Made by a program: the position numbers and the translations under genes | Origin: Bacillus sp. J37 | Lineage (GTDB): Bacteria; Bacillota; Bacilli; Bacillales; Bacillaceae | Assembly: GCF_000518865.1 (NCBI RefSeq) | Contig: NZ_JAEK01000005.1 | Location: 147,671 to 211,670, forward strand | Reading direction: 5' to 3' | Length of the DNA stretch: 64,000 nucleotides | The notes under the pieces: model-generated | Seen by the model: the letters and a program-made list of their open reading frames with translations, nothing else | Database searches by the model: none | What the model was told of the DNA's origin: nothing | In this document: positions 29,462 to 38,450 of the stretch, one piece after another | Numbering within the stretch: the first letter of the stretch is position 1 | How the letters are laid out: each line of letters starts with the position of its first letter

Positions 29462-29746
29462 TTACTCATTCTTTGCTTTTATTTCTTTCTCTAAGCTATA
29501 CACAAAAGCAAATATTTCTGCCACAGCCTCATATAATTCTTCCGGAATTTGCTGGTGTATCTCAAGTTTTGATAAAAGCTCTACAAGGACCTTATCCTCA
29601 TGTACGTGAATATCTTTATATTTGGCTTTCTCTAGTATTTCTTCTGCAACAAATCCACTACCTTTTGCAATTACCTTTGGTGCCTTCTCATTTTCTTTGT
29701 CATACCTTAAGGCAATCGCCTTTTTTACATAATCTTTATTCATCAT
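29462..29746 (-). CDS. FlhB C-terminal-like protein (YlqH)
   Basis: 94 residues resembling only the C-terminal cytoplasmic domain of FlhB after its cleavage site: KKAIALRYDKENEKAPKVIA and EELYEAVAEIFAFVYSLE. The NPTH motif and all membrane segments are missing. It matches B. subtilis ylqH by position and type. Its start overlaps the end of ylqG by four bases, so the two are coupled. A role linked to type III export is inferred from the family. Confidence 0.85.
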   Translation of the reverse strand: MMNKDYVKKAIALRYDKENEKAPKVIAKGSGFVAEEILEKAKYKDIHVHEDKVLVELLSKLEIHQQIPEELYEAVAEIFAFVYSLEKEIKAKNE

Positions 29747-30996
29747 ATCTTCACATCAACTCCTGTATAAGGACCGAAACCACTTGTTATGCTAACTTGC
29801 TCTTTATGATGGGATTGGTTTGCTGCTGTATCAAATGATCTAACATGAACAGCAGATAATTTATAGTCCATTTCATGTAAGAGCTCTTTTAGTCCTTCAG
29901 AGTGATTGGATATAATAGGTTTTATATTTTCAAAGTTGTTTGTGATGCTAATGGTGATCACTCTGTTTTGTATTTGTACATCCACCATCATTTCTTTAAG
30001 AATAGGTAGCTGTAAATAAAAAAGAATGCGGCAAAATGATGGGTCAATTTTTCCGTTTTCTTGTTTTTTTCCGTGCCATTGTATGGTCAAATCAGAATTC
30101 CCCAATGGAAACAAAGGAACTTGTGTGATCATCTGAGTTGTAGGGCCTAAATCTTGTTGAAGTAATGTTTGCCCGTTCAATCGTTGGATAAGTGAATCAA
30201 TCTGATCTTTGACCTTTGCAAGTCCTTCACCTTCTTTACTAACAACCATTAGCATCTCCCTTAGTGCTTGTATCTCATTGGTAATATCTTTTATTGTCAA
30301 GCGATTCTCTCCCCCTAACTCAAATTGCTTTACTAAGAGGAGGTCATCCGAATTTTGCATGAGGTTTAATAATGATTGTTGCAATTGTCTAACAATATTT
30401 GATGGCTGATCCAATCCCTGCAATGAATGAAATAAAGTGCCGATTTGGTTTGCTAATGAGACATTGGATTGTGTTTGCATGAGGGACTTTATCACATTTT
30501 CTGTTAGTGGATATTCTTGTTTAATTGCAAATTTTGCTGCCTCCACAAAAGCTGATACATCTCTTTTTGGTGTATTCTTCAGCATTTCTATTACATCTAG
30601 CAGTTGCTCCTTGGTAAATGGAATGTGATCTTTTGCTAATTCACCAGTTAATAATATATTTTCTTTTGATGTCTTTTGCTGAAACATTGTAAGCAAATCT
30701 TTTGCGATTGACTGGTTTGTCAAATGATTTACTTGCTTAATGATCTTTAATTGTAACCCCTGTTGTTCAGATCCTTTCACACGAAACCAGTAGCGGTCGA
30801 AGGAATTTAATGGAGCTTCAAGCTGAGCAACTAACTTTGATTGACCTATTTGAATTAATGCCTTTTGATCAGGAAAGAGTTTAAGTACTTGCCCTTGAAC
30901 TACTTGATTATTTGTTAATGTCAACTTATTTGTTGACCTATTCATTTGTCCAATAGAATCATTAAGAAATCCTTTCATAGCTGAAAGTTGAATCAT
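29743..30996 (-). CDS. FliK-like uncharacterised protein (YlqG)
   Basis: 417 residues, Gln/Leu-rich, in the place of B. subtilis ylqG. The N-terminal part looks like a small beta domain (LTLTNNQVVQGQVLKLFPDQ); the C-terminal ~100 residues (LTIQWHGKKQ, LPILKEMMVDVQIQNRVITI, GLKELLHEMDYKLSAVHV) recall the hook-length-control domain of FliK. Function unknown. Being coupled to an FlhB-like gene supports a link to export switching. Confidence 0.75.
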   Translation of the reverse strand: MIQLSAMKGFLNDSIGQMNRSTNKLTLTNNQVVQGQVLKLFPDQKALIQIGQSKLVAQLEAPLNSFDRYWFRVKGSEQQGLQLKIIKQVNHLTNQSIAKDLLTMFQQKTSKENILLTGELAKDHIPFTKEQLLDVIEMLKNTPKRDVSAFVEAAKFAIKQEYPLTENVIKSLMQTQSNVSLANQIGTLFHSLQGLDQPSNIVRQLQQSLLNLMQNSDDLLLVKQFELGGENRLTIKDITNEIQALREMLMVVSKEGEGLAKVKDQIDSLIQRLNGQTLLQQDLGPTTQMITQVPLFPLGNSDLTIQWHGKKQENGKIDPSFCRILFYLQLPILKEMMVDVQIQNRVITISITNNFENIKPIISNHSEGLKELLHEMDYKLSAVHVRSFDTAANQSHHKEQVSITSGFGPYTGVDVKI

Positions 30997-31014
30997 TTTC
31001 TTTCTCTCCTTAAA

Positions 31015-31785
31015 TCAAGGATTTTGAAGCTCTTTAATTGGTGCGAAACTCTTTCGATGGTGCTCAGTAACTCCATGTATATTTAAAGCCTCTAAATGTT
31101 GTTTTGTTCCATACCCCATATGTTGATCAAATCCATACTCGGGGTATTGATTCGCAATGTCTACCATTATTCGATCTCGAGTAACTTTTGCAATGACTGA
31201 ACTTGCTGCAATTGAAATACTTTGAGAATCACCCTTGATAATTGATGTTTGTGGAATCTGTACATTAAGTTTCATAGCATCTAATAGTAAATAAGTCGGT
31301 GTTTTCGAAAGATTTTCAATTGCCTTTGACATTGCAAGCTTCGTTGCTTCATAAATATTAATTTCATCAATAATTGATGGAGAAACGATTCCAACACCTA
31401 TTGCTTCAGCCTGTTCATGAATCATGTCATAAAAGCGTTCCCTCATCAATGCCGTGAGTTTTTTAGAATCTGTTAATCCAGGAATATAGCAATCCTCTTT
31501 TAGAATAACAGCTGCTGCTACAACTGGTCCTGCCAACGGTCCACGGCCAACCTCATCAATACCTGCTATAAGATGAAATCCATTCTTTTTAGCTTCTCTC
31601 TCAAAGCGAAGCATGCTATAAAACTGGCTTTGTAGTTTTCTCTGCTGCTCATATTGTTTGAACCACTTTTCAACTAATTGCTGTACTCCTTTTCTATGAT
31701 CAGACTGACACTCTACTAGAAATGGATCAGCTTCATTTGTTATTGAAGAAAGTTTTTGTTTAATTTCATTAATCGTTAATTGCAT
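31015..31785 (-). CDS. rnhB: RnhB, ribonuclease HII
   Basis: 256 residues. Removes ribonucleotides from DNA and RNA of RNA-DNA hybrids. The catalytic acidic residues are in [25 protein letters not shown] and LLLDAMK. The helical N-terminal extension (about 70 residues) is usual in Bacillus. ATG at 31785 has GGGAG upstream; an in-frame ATG at 31809 lies before that site. Confidence 0.96.
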   Translation of the reverse strand: MQLTINEIKQKLSSITNEADPFLVECQSDHRKGVQQLVEKWFKQYEQQRKLQSQFYSMLRFEREAKKNGFHLIAGIDEVGRGPLAGPVVAAAVILKEDCYIPGLTDSKKLTALMRERFYDMIHEQAEAIGVGIVSPSIIDEINIYEATKLAMSKAIENLSKTPTYLLLDAMKLNVQIPQTSIIKGDSQSISIAASSVIAKVTRDRIMVDIANQYPEYGFDQHMGYGTKQHLEALNIHGVTEHHRKSFAPIKELQNP

Positions 31786-31869
31786 GTCTTGTTTCTCCCT
31801 ATTACGCATATTGTCTGTTTTTGTATGTACGTTTTATAAATATATATCTATTATATCGGCACATAATAT

Positions 31870-31902
31870 AATAAATAAAGACCCGCATCTTATGAGCGAG
31901 TC
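31870..31902 (-). terminator. Probable rbgA terminator
   Basis: A 7-bp stem GACTCGC/GCGGGTC (one U-G pair), 9-base loop, followed on the minus strand by TTTATTTATT. It lies between rbgA and rnhB. Confidence 0.55.
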
Positions 31903-31911
31903 ATTTGAGTA

Positions 31912-32772
31912 TTATTCTTTTCTAAAATCTGCAGGTTTTTCAAAGGATAACCTTCCTAATTTATCTGTTCGAATTTCTCTTAAAATGAGCTCAGATGTTT
32001 TATCATAATCAATATACCCACCTGACATCATACAACCACGCTTTTTACCGATTTCATCGAAAAGTGAAACAATTTCATCAGAAAGATCTTCTAAATGAAA
32101 CCGTTCAATCAGTCTATTTGGATAATGTTCTTTTAAAAATGTTAATGCAAATACAGTTATGTCCTGTAAGTTCAAGATAGCATCTTTTATTGCGCCTGTA
32201 GTTGCAAGCTTTTGACCTACAAGCTGATCCTCAAATTTAGGCCATAGTATTCCCGGTGTGTCCAAGAGCTCTAGCTCGTTCCCTACCTTTACCCATTGTT
32301 GAGCAGTTGTGACACCAGGTCGATCTCCAGTTTTTGCTATATTTTTCTTTGCAAGTCTGTTAATCAATGTTGATTTACCTACATTAGGAATCCCAATGAT
32401 TAAAGCACGTATCGCACGAGGCTTAATTCCCTTGGCAGCCATTTTATCAAATTTTCCCTTTAATAGAAGCTTTGACAAAGAAGTAATTTGCTTTAATCCT
32501 GTACCGGATTGAGCGTCAATTGCAATTGCAGGAATATCCAGTTCTTTGAAATATTCAATCCACTGTTTTGTAATTGCTTCATCCGCCTTATCAGCTTTAT
32601 TCAATAACACAATCCTTGGTTTGGATGAAACAATATCATCAATCATTGGATTTCTAGATGACATTGGAATTCTTGCATCAACAAGCTCAAAGACAATATC
32701 AATTAATTTAAGCTTTTCGGTAACTTGTCTTCTTGCTTTAGCCATATGTCCAGGAAACCATTGTATTGTCAT
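31912..32772 (-). CDS. rbgA: RbgA (YlqF), ribosome biogenesis GTPase
   Basis: 286 residues. A circularly permuted GTPase needed for late assembly of the large ribosomal subunit. The order of motifs is permuted: NKAD (G4) near residue 58, then GIPNVGKST (G1) near 128, then DTPGILWP (G3). The N-terminus is [14 protein letters not shown], typical of the family. It lies after lepB and before rnhB. Confidence 0.97.
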   Translation of the reverse strand: MTIQWFPGHMAKARRQVTEKLKLIDIVFELVDARIPMSSRNPMIDDIVSSKPRIVLLNKADKADEAITKQWIEYFKELDIPAIAIDAQSGTGLKQITSLSKLLLKGKFDKMAAKGIKPRAIRALIIGIPNVGKSTLINRLAKKNIAKTGDRPGVTTAQQWVKVGNELELLDTPGILWPKFEDQLVGQKLATTGAIKDAILNLQDITVFALTFLKEHYPNRLIERFHLEDLSDEIVSLFDEIGKKRGCMMSGGYIDYDKTSELILREIRTDKLGRLSFEKPADFRKE

Positions 32773-32791
32773 AATTACACCTTCTTTTTTC

Positions 32792-33343
32792 TTACTCGAC
32801 GAGACGAATTTGTGAGAATGGCCAATAGACTAAACTTGTTTTCCCCATTACCTCTTCTATTGGTATCGTTCCTATATGTCTACTATCTTTACTTTGCCGT
32901 CTGTTATCACCCATAACAAACAGATGGCCTTGGGGTACCGTAGATTCCCCTGTAATGCTTTCTAAATCAAAAGGCTCTGTTAAAGGACCATCTATGAGTT
33001 CAGTTTTATATTCATCAAGATATGGTTCTTCATATTTTTCGCCATTTATATATAGCGTATCATTTTTATATTCAACATGATCGCCTGGTAAGCCAATTAC
33101 TCGTTTAATATAATCCTTATCAACCGTAGCATGGAAAACAACGATATCAAAACGTTCAGGTTCACCTATTTTATATGAAAACTTATTCACAATCATTCTA
33201 TCTTGTGTATGTAGTGTTGGCATCATTGAATAACCATCAACTACAATAGGTGCAAAAAAGAAGGATCTTATGATTGCCGCTAAGATGACAGCGATAGCTA
33301 AAGCTTTTATCCACTCTAGAACTTCATTTTTCTTTTTTGTCAT
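32792..33343 (-). CDS. lepB: Type I signal peptidase
   Basis: 183 residues with one N-terminal transmembrane helix (about 12-33). Cleaves signal peptides of secreted proteins on the outer face of the membrane. The catalytic Ser is S39 (GYSMMPT) and the Lys K80 ([11 protein letters not shown]); [11 protein letters not shown] is the C-terminal family motif. ATG at 33343 follows AGGTGA. It lies between rplS and rbgA, a place where I do not recall a signal peptidase gene in B. subtilis. Confidence 0.95.
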   Translation of the reverse strand: MTKKKNEVLEWIKALAIAVILAAIIRSFFFAPIVVDGYSMMPTLHTQDRMIVNKFSYKIGEPERFDIVVFHATVDKDYIKRVIGLPGDHVEYKNDTLYINGEKYEEPYLDEYKTELIDGPLTEPFDLESITGESTVPQGHLFVMGDNRRQSKDSRHIGTIPIEEVMGKTSLVYWPFSQIRLVE

Positions 33344-33472
33344 ATCTTCACCTGCTTCTAGCAATCATTATGTCCACTGTTTGTTTCTTGATATACACGT
33401 ATTTTTAATTGGCTTATTTTTATTTCTATGTAACAGTTTTTTTAAAATAGGTAAGGAATGACAATATTATTG

Positions 33473-33506
33473 AAAAAGGAGCTTGTTAAGCAACAAGCTC
33501 CTTTTC
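33473..33506 (-). terminator. rplS terminator
   Basis: A 13-bp stem (AAAGGAGCTTGTT type, loop of four) followed by T on the minus strand, about 60 bases after the rplS stop. It is nearly symmetric and could also stop transcription in the other direction. Confidence 0.88.
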
Positions 33507-33564
33507 AACTATACGGACAGTATACTGACCCATATATTTTAGGCTTAGAGTAAACTAAGCTGTC

Positions 33565-33909
33565 TTATCGAATTTCTTTAATACGCGCAGCTTTACCACG
33601 TAATTGACGTAGATAGTAAAGTTTTGCACGGCGAACTTTACCGCGGCGAATAACTTCTAGCTTCGCGATCTTTGGTGTGTGTACAGGGAAAGTACGTTCA
33701 ACACCTACACCGTAAGAGATCTTACGAACAGTAAATGTTTCGCTAATTCCACCACCACGACGCTTAATCACAACACCTTCAAATACCTGAATACGTTCGC
33801 GAGTACCCTCAACGATACTAACGTGTACACGTACAGTATCACCAGGACGGAAAGAAGGTAAATCAGTTTTTAATTGCTCTTTTGTGATTTCTTCAATTAG
33901 TTTTTGCAT
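33565..33909 (-). CDS. rplS: Ribosomal protein L19
   Basis: 114 residues, the usual length. [20 protein letters not shown] and the basic C-terminus [20 protein letters not shown] are typical of L19, which sits at the subunit interface. ATG at 33909 has AAGGAG upstream; an in-frame codon at 33939 is rejected. A promoter and a hairpin leader precede it, separate from trmD. Confidence 0.98.
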   Translation of the reverse strand: MQKLIEEITKEQLKTDLPSFRPGDTVRVHVSIVEGTRERIQVFEGVVIKRRGGGISETFTVRKISYGVGVERTFPVHTPKIAKLEVIRRGKVRRAKLYYLRQLRGKAARIKEIR

Positions 33910-33970
33910 CGTTTTCAACTCCTTCCAACAGATGCTCATTCCAATATTTATAGATTGCAGCGGAACATCG

Positions 33971-34005
33971 TTTTAAAAGACTTGCATATTATACATCAGC
34001 AAGTC
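33971..34005 (-). ncRNA. rplS leader hairpin, possible L19 leader or attenuator
   Basis: Arms GACTTGC and GCAAGTC with a 13-base loop, then TTTTAAAA on the minus strand. It begins about 10 bases after the -10 of the rplS promoter. Leaders of L19 messages are known in Bacilli (Rfam L19 leader), but I cannot align it here; it may also act as a small attenuator. Confidence 0.4.
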
Positions 34006-34014
34006 ACGAGATTT

Positions 34015-34043
34015 ATCATACCATATCACTACTTTGGGTGCAA
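34015..34043 (-). promoter_or_regulatory. Candidate rplS promoter with extended -10
   Basis: TTGCAC, 17-base spacer, TATGAT (5/6) preceded by TGG, an extended -10 element. It begins just after the trmD stop. It allows rplS to be made apart from rimM-trmD. Confidence 0.6.
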
Positions 34044-34046
34044 TAG

Positions 34047-34781
34047 CTAGATTCCATTTTGCCATTTTTTAATGATCGCTTTTTGTTTTTCTGTTAGCGG
34101 GTATTTTTCTAATAGGTCCGGACGACGTTCAAAGGTTCTTTTCAGAGATTGCTCCTCACGCCACTCAGCGATTAATTTGTGATTTCCTGATAAAAGTACT
34201 TCCGGCACTTTAAGGCCTCTAAAATCAGCCGGTCTTGTGTAATGGGGGTGCTCTAGCAAGCCGGAACTATAAGAATCTAAAATAGGAGAGTCCTCGTTAC
34301 CCAGTACACCTGGAAGGAGCCGGACAATACTATCTGTTATGACCATTGATGCAAGCTCTCCTCCCGTTAAGACAAAGTCACCTATAGAAATCTCATCTGT
34401 CACAAGATGTTCTCTAATCCTCTCGTCGTAGCCTTCATAGTGTCCACAAACAAAAAGTAGGTGATCCTCTCTAGCTAATTGTTCTGCTTTTGCTTGTGTA
34501 AACCTTTCACCTTGAGGGCAAACCAATATTACCTTAGGCTTTGAGTTATGCTGTTTGCGTATGTCCTCTACAGCATCAAAAATAGGTTGTGGAGTTAATA
34601 CCATCCCAGCTCCCCCGCCATAAGGATAATCATCAACATTTTGATGTTTATTTGATGAATATTCACGAAAATTAATCACATTAAATGTAACAGCTTCTTT
34701 TTCTTGAGCTTTTTTAAGAATAGATTCATTTAATACTCCATAAAACATCTCTGGAAACAAAGTTAGAAAATCAATCTTCAT
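34047..34781 (-). CDS. trmD: TrmD, tRNA (guanine-37-N1) methyltransferase
   Basis: 244 residues. Methylates G37 next to the anticodon, which prevents frameshifting. The deep-knot SPOUT fold is marked by [24 protein letters not shown] and [11 protein letters not shown]. The ATG overlaps the rimM stop (TAATG), so the two are coupled. Confidence 0.97.
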   Translation of the reverse strand: MKIDFLTLFPEMFYGVLNESILKKAQEKEAVTFNVINFREYSSNKHQNVDDYPYGGGAGMVLTPQPIFDAVEDIRKQHNSKPKVILVCPQGERFTQAKAEQLAREDHLLFVCGHYEGYDERIREHLVTDEISIGDFVLTGGELASMVITDSIVRLLPGVLGNEDSPILDSYSSGLLEHPHYTRPADFRGLKVPEVLLSGNHKLIAEWREEQSLKRTFERRPDLLEKYPLTEKQKAIIKKWQNGI

Positions 34782-35302
34782 TAATCAAGTAACCCTTCCA
34801 TTGGTGTGATAATGATCTTTTTTTCATCAATGTTGATTTCTTTTACAATTTCATCTATGTATGGTACAAGCAAGTCTTTTCCTGCTTTTCTTTGAATAAC
34901 CCAAACATCATTTGCACCTGTTGCCAGAATTTCACGTATTGTTCCGATTTCTTCCCCGCTATCTGAATACACCTTACACCCTATAATTTCATGGAAGTAG
35001 TATTCACCTTCTTCAAGCTCAGATAATTGAGATTCTGATACTTTTATTAAAGAACCTTTAAAAGGCTCAACATCCTGAATAGAGTGTAATCCCTCAAACG
35101 TTAATAGGTCGAAGTTTTTATGTACACGGTGAGTGTCAACAATGACTTCTATCGGATTAGTTGATCCTTCCTTGAAAATATACAAAGTATTTCCAGGCTC
35201 ATATCTTTCTTCAGCAAAATCTGTTTTTGAAATAACGCGTACTTCTCCTCTAATACCATGTGTATTGACTATTTTCCCAACATTAAACCATTTTTCAGCC
35301 AT
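34781..35302 (-). CDS. rimM: RimM, 30S ribosome maturation factor
   Basis: 173 residues with an N-terminal RimM domain ([18 protein letters not shown]) and a C-terminal PRC-barrel ([18 protein letters not shown]). Helps mature the 30S head. ATG at 35302 has GAGGTGA; an in-frame start at 35311 lies in the ribosome binding site. It follows ylqD by 5 bases. Confidence 0.96.
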   Translation of the reverse strand: MAEKWFNVGKIVNTHGIRGEVRVISKTDFAEERYEPGNTLYIFKEGSTNPIEVIVDTHRVHKNFDLLTFEGLHSIQDVEPFKGSLIKVSESQLSELEEGEYYFHEIIGCKVYSDSGEEIGTIREILATGANDVWVIQRKAGKDLLVPYIDEIVKEINIDEKKIIITPMEGLLD

Positions 35303-35307
35303 ATTTA

Positions 35308-35688
35308 TCACCTCAGGCGTATTTGATCCACTATACCATCTTTTATGACAATGCTCTTTTCTTTCATTAGTTCATCCCAATTGTCACCAACATTTAAATC
35401 AATTATAGCATCTACTTCTTTTTCTTTTATTTCACTTCCGATTGGCAATGTATGTACCTGTTCTAGTTGAAACTCTACTAGCTTGATTTTTTCACGCCGT
35501 TTATCTATTTCTTTTAAAAATTGCGTCGAAAGCTGTTTACTTGTTTTCTCCACCTTTTTAAATTCAAAATACAGTTGATCACATTCTTGTTCGATCAACT
35601 TTTTTCGTGAAGAAAATTCTTTTATTAATGATTGCTTACTAGTTTCTGTTATCATTTGTTTAACAGTCACGCGGTGGAGTATCTTCAT
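35308..35688 (-). CDS. YlqD family protein
   Basis: 126 residues, mostly charged coiled coil with a short beta-like C-terminus ([15 protein letters not shown]). It matches the conserved Bacillus gene ylqD by place and length. No known function; co-occurrence with rimM and trmD hints at a ribosome- or RNA-linked role, but no motif shows it. Confidence 0.85.
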   Translation of the reverse strand: MKILHRVTVKQMITETSKQSLIKEFSSRKKLIEQECDQLYFEFKKVEKTSKQLSTQFLKEIDKRREKIKLVEFQLEQVHTLPIGSEIKEKEVDAIIDLNVGDNWDELMKEKSIVIKDGIVDQIRLR

Positions 35689-35766
35689 TATTGTTCCTCC
35701 CCTTTAAAGCTTAATACCTACTAAAGTATAAGCACTCACCAACTTTTATCAAATGTTGTAAAGTAT

Positions 35767-35816
35767 TTGAAAAACTAAGGCTTTTGCCAAGTCCTAATGG
35801 CGAAAGCCTTAGTTTT
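35767..35816 (-). terminator. Second of two tandem terminators between khpA and ylqD
   Basis: A 14-bp stem AAAACTAAGGCTTT with its complement, extended by GCCA/TGGC around a small loop, then TTTTTC on the minus strand. Strong. Confidence 0.85.
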
Positions 35817-35825
35817 CTGATAGTA

Positions 35826-35860
35826 CAAAAAAAGGGGAGGAACCTCCTCACCCTTTTTTA
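35826..35860 (-). terminator. khpA terminator (first of two)
   Basis: A GGAGG/CCTCC stem extended by A/T pairs, followed by seven T on the minus strand. It overlaps the khpA stop codon. Confidence 0.8.
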
Positions 35861-36100
35861 GTCGTTAATCTCTAGTTGGATTCGTTTAGATGAATTAGAT
35901 CCCGCTGCATAAACAACAGTTCGAATGGCTTTTGCGATCCTTCCTTGCTTACCGATCACTTTACCGATATCGTCCTTATGAACAGAAAGTTGGAAAATCA
36001 TTTGATGCCCCTCTTCATGTTCAGTGATCTCAATCTGATCTGGCTTATCAACAAGCGGCCTCACAATTGCTTCGATTAACTCTTTCATCTCAACAGTCAT
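35858..36100 (-). CDS. khpA: KhpA (YlqC), KH-domain RNA-binding protein
   Basis: 80 residues, one type II KH domain with the GKQG loop (KVIGKQGRIAKAIRTVV). Bacterial KhpA proteins bind RNA and pair with KhpB/Jag in cell-growth control in some Firmicutes; in this organism the role is inferred. Its ATG overlaps the rpsP stop (TAATG), so it is coupled to S16. Confidence 0.93.
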   Translation of the reverse strand: MTVEMKELIEAIVRPLVDKPDQIEITEHEEGHQMIFQLSVHKDDIGKVIGKQGRIAKAIRTVVYAAGSNSSKRIQLEIND

Positions 36101-36372
36101 TACTTGCTGTTTTTAGCGTTATGGAATTTTTCCATAATGCCTTCGTTAGAGAACAAGTTACGAACTGTATCAGATGGTTTTGCACCATTTGACATCCATT
36201 TCAGTGCTAATTCTTCATTGATTTTCACTTCTGCTGGTTGAACAACTGGGTTGTAAGTTCCTACAACTTCGATGAAACGTCCATCACGTGGTGAACGAGA
36301 ATCTGCTACTACGATACGATAAAAAGGAGATTTTTTTGCTCCCATACGTTTTAAACGAATTTTAACTGCCAT
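36100..36372 (-). CDS. rpsP: Ribosomal protein S16
   Basis: 90 residues, starting [19 protein letters not shown], typical of S16. ATG at 36372 has GGAGGTG upstream and gives the usual length; an in-frame codon at 36420 is rejected. A promoter lies just upstream (36411-36439). Confidence 0.98.
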   Translation of the reverse strand: MAVKIRLKRMGAKKSPFYRIVVADSRSPRDGRFIEVVGTYNPVVQPAEVKINEELALKWMSNGAKPSDTVRNLFSNEGIMEKFHNAKNSK

Positions 36373-36410
36373 TTTATAAAGCACCTCCGAAAATGTTTCA
36401 ACAAGATAAT

Positions 36411-36439
36411 ATATTATCAAATAAGTTATATGATGTAAA
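36411..36439 (-). promoter_or_regulatory. Candidate rpsP promoter
   Basis: TTTACA (5/6), a 17-base spacer, TAATAT (4/6) on the minus strand, about 38 bases before the rpsP ATG. The -35 directly follows an A/T-rich hairpin (AGGTTTTTTT and complement) that may be a weak ffh terminator. Confidence 0.6.
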
Positions 36440-36543
36440 GGTTTTTTTCTTGTCAGTTTAAAAAAACCTCTAAAAACAGTGTAAATTGCTACATTATTGT
36501 AAAAAAATCACCTTACGTTTCAGTGGATTCCAAAATTAACTCA

Positions 36544-37887
36544 TTACATAAACGGAAATTTAAATCCACCTTTTTTCTTACCTTTTGTCATGCTTGTCAT
36601 TTGCTTCATCATTTTTTTCATATCTTCAAATTGCTTTAATAAACGGTTCACTTCTTGAACAGTCGTACCGCTACCTTTTGCAATTCGCTTTTTACGTGAA
36701 GCATTCATCATTTCAGGATTGGACTTTTCAGCCTTCGTCATTGATTTAATAATAGCCTCTACATGACTTATTTGCTTTTCATCAACCTGTAGGTTTTTAA
36801 GTCCTTTCACCTTGTTTGCACCAGGCAACATGCCAATCAGATCCTCTAAAGGTCCCATATTGCGAACTTGTCCTAATTGTTCAAGAAAGTCATCAAATGT
36901 AAAAGATGCTGTACGCATTTTTTGTTCTAGTTCTTTTGCTTTTTCTGCATCAACATTTGTTTGAGCCTTTTCGATGAGTGTTAACACATCACCCATTCCT
37001 AATATTCTAGATGCCATTCGTTCAGGATGAAATGCTTCAAGAGCATCCAGCTTTTCTCCTAGACCAACAAACTTAATTGGTGTATTCGTTACAGAGCGAA
37101 TCGATAATGCAGCACCGCCTCGTGTATCACCATCAAGTTTTGTTAAAACAACACCGGTTAATCCAAGCTGTTCATTGAAACTTTTAGCAACGTTTACTGC
37201 ATCTTGTCCAGTCATTGCGTCAACAACAAGGAAAATTTCATCAGGCTTGGCAATTTCTTTTACCTGTTCAAGCTCTTCCATTAGATTTTCATCTATATGA
37301 AGTCGACCAGCTGTATCAATGATCACATAGTCATGATGCTCTTGCTTTGCATGCTCTAATGCTTTTGTTGCAATTTCAACTGGACTTACTTGGTCTCCCA
37401 AGGAAAATACTGACATATCTAATTGTTTTCCTAGTGTTTGCAGCTGCTTAATAGCAGCAGGTCGATAAATATCTGCCGCAACAAGCAATGGATTTCGATT
37501 ATGTTTCTTTCTTAAGAGATTTGCCAGCTTACCGGTAGTTGTTGTTTTACCTGCACCTTGTAAACCAACCATCATAATAACTGTCGGTGGACGATTTGAT
37601 ACCGCAACCTTACTTTGCTCTCCACCCATTAATTCGGTTAGCTCATCTTTAACGACTTTAATGACCTGTTGTCCAGGAGTTAAGCTTTTCATAACTTCTT
37701 GACCAACAGCACGCTCACTTACACGCTTAATAAACTCCTTTACGACCTTAAAGTTTACATCTGCTTCTAAAAGGGCAAGGCGCACTTCGCGCATCATTTC
37801 CTTTACGTCCGCTTCAGTTACTTTTCCTTTGCCGCGAATTTTGGCCATTGTATTCTGCAGTCGGTCGGCTAATCCTTCAAATGCCAT
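36544..37887 (-). CDS. ffh: Ffh, signal recognition particle GTPase
   Basis: 447 residues: N domain, G domain (GLQGAGKTTTTGKLA; DTAGRLH; TKLDGDTRGGAAL) and a Met-rich M domain ending KKKGGFKFPFM that binds SRP RNA and signal sequences. It targets membrane and secreted proteins to FtsY. ATG start with GGAGG. It follows ylxM by 12 bases. Confidence 0.98.
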   Translation of the reverse strand: MAFEGLADRLQNTMAKIRGKGKVTEADVKEMMREVRLALLEADVNFKVVKEFIKRVSERAVGQEVMKSLTPGQQVIKVVKDELTELMGGEQSKVAVSNRPPTVIMMVGLQGAGKTTTTGKLANLLRKKHNRNPLLVAADIYRPAAIKQLQTLGKQLDMSVFSLGDQVSPVEIATKALEHAKQEHHDYVIIDTAGRLHIDENLMEELEQVKEIAKPDEIFLVVDAMTGQDAVNVAKSFNEQLGLTGVVLTKLDGDTRGGAALSIRSVTNTPIKFVGLGEKLDALEAFHPERMASRILGMGDVLTLIEKAQTNVDAEKAKELEQKMRTASFTFDDFLEQLGQVRNMGPLEDLIGMLPGANKVKGLKNLQVDEKQISHVEAIIKSMTKAEKSNPEMMNASRKKRIAKGSGTTVQEVNRLLKQFEDMKKMMKQMTSMTKGKKKGGFKFPFM

Positions 37888-37899
37888 AAATGCCGCCTC

Positions 37900-38232
37900 C
37901 TAATCTAATTTCTCAAGTTCTTGAAGCAAGACTTCATACTGATTATGATTTGCCACTTCAGCAGAAAATTCACGCAGCTTTGTCATGATCTTCTGTCGCT
38001 CTTGAAACTTTTGAAATAATACTAGCTTTTCCTCATATTGCTCCAACATTGCTTCAGTTCGCTTAATGTTATCGTAAACAGCTTGTCTACTAACACTGTA
38101 CTCTTCCGCAATTTCACCAAGGGAGTAATCATCTAAATAGTATAAGGACATATAGCTCTTCTGCTTAGGGGTTAACAGTGATTGATAAAAATCAAATAAA
38201 TACGTTAACCTCGTTGTTTTTTCAAGCATCAT
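37900..38232 (-). CDS. ylxM: YlxM, SRP-associated helix-turn-helix protein
   Basis: 110 residues with a sigma-70 region-4-like helix-turn-helix ([23 protein letters not shown] split near residues 36-60) and a helical tail. YlxM is coupled to ffh in Firmicutes and in some species modulates the SRP. Start is ATG at 38232 or the next codon. A promoter with a perfect -35 lies upstream. Confidence 0.93.
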   Translation of the reverse strand: MMLEKTTRLTYLFDFYQSLLTPKQKSYMSLYYLDDYSLGEIAEEYSVSRQAVYDNIKRTEAMLEQYEEKLVLFQKFQERQKIMTKLREFSAEVANHNQYEVLLQELEKLD

Positions 38233-38276
38233 GCCTTTTCACCCCTTTGTTAAGTGAATTACCTTTACAACATATA

Positions 38277-38305
38277 AGTCTACATACGAAGCATTTTCTT
38301 GTCAA
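38277..38305 (-). promoter_or_regulatory. Candidate ylxM-ffh promoter
   Basis: A perfect sigma-A -35 TTGACA, a 17-base spacer, and TAGACT (4/6) on the minus strand, 44 bases before the ylxM start, in the 218-base gap after ftsY. Confidence 0.65.
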
Positions 38306-38410
38306 GTATATAAAGGCATATAGTAGAAAAACATGACTTTTCGCCAAATCCTAATAGCTACGTCCTAGTTTCTTATACGATATTCATAACATTTTTATCC
38401 TTTCTGACGT

Positions 38411-38442
38411 ATAAAAAAGCTAACCAAGATAAGGTTAGCTTA
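38411..38442 (-). terminator. ftsY terminator
   Basis: A 9-bp stem AAGCTAACC with its complement, 7-base loop, followed by T on the minus strand. It begins about 9 bases after the ftsY stop. Confidence 0.88.
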
Positions 38443-38450
38443 ATAAGATT

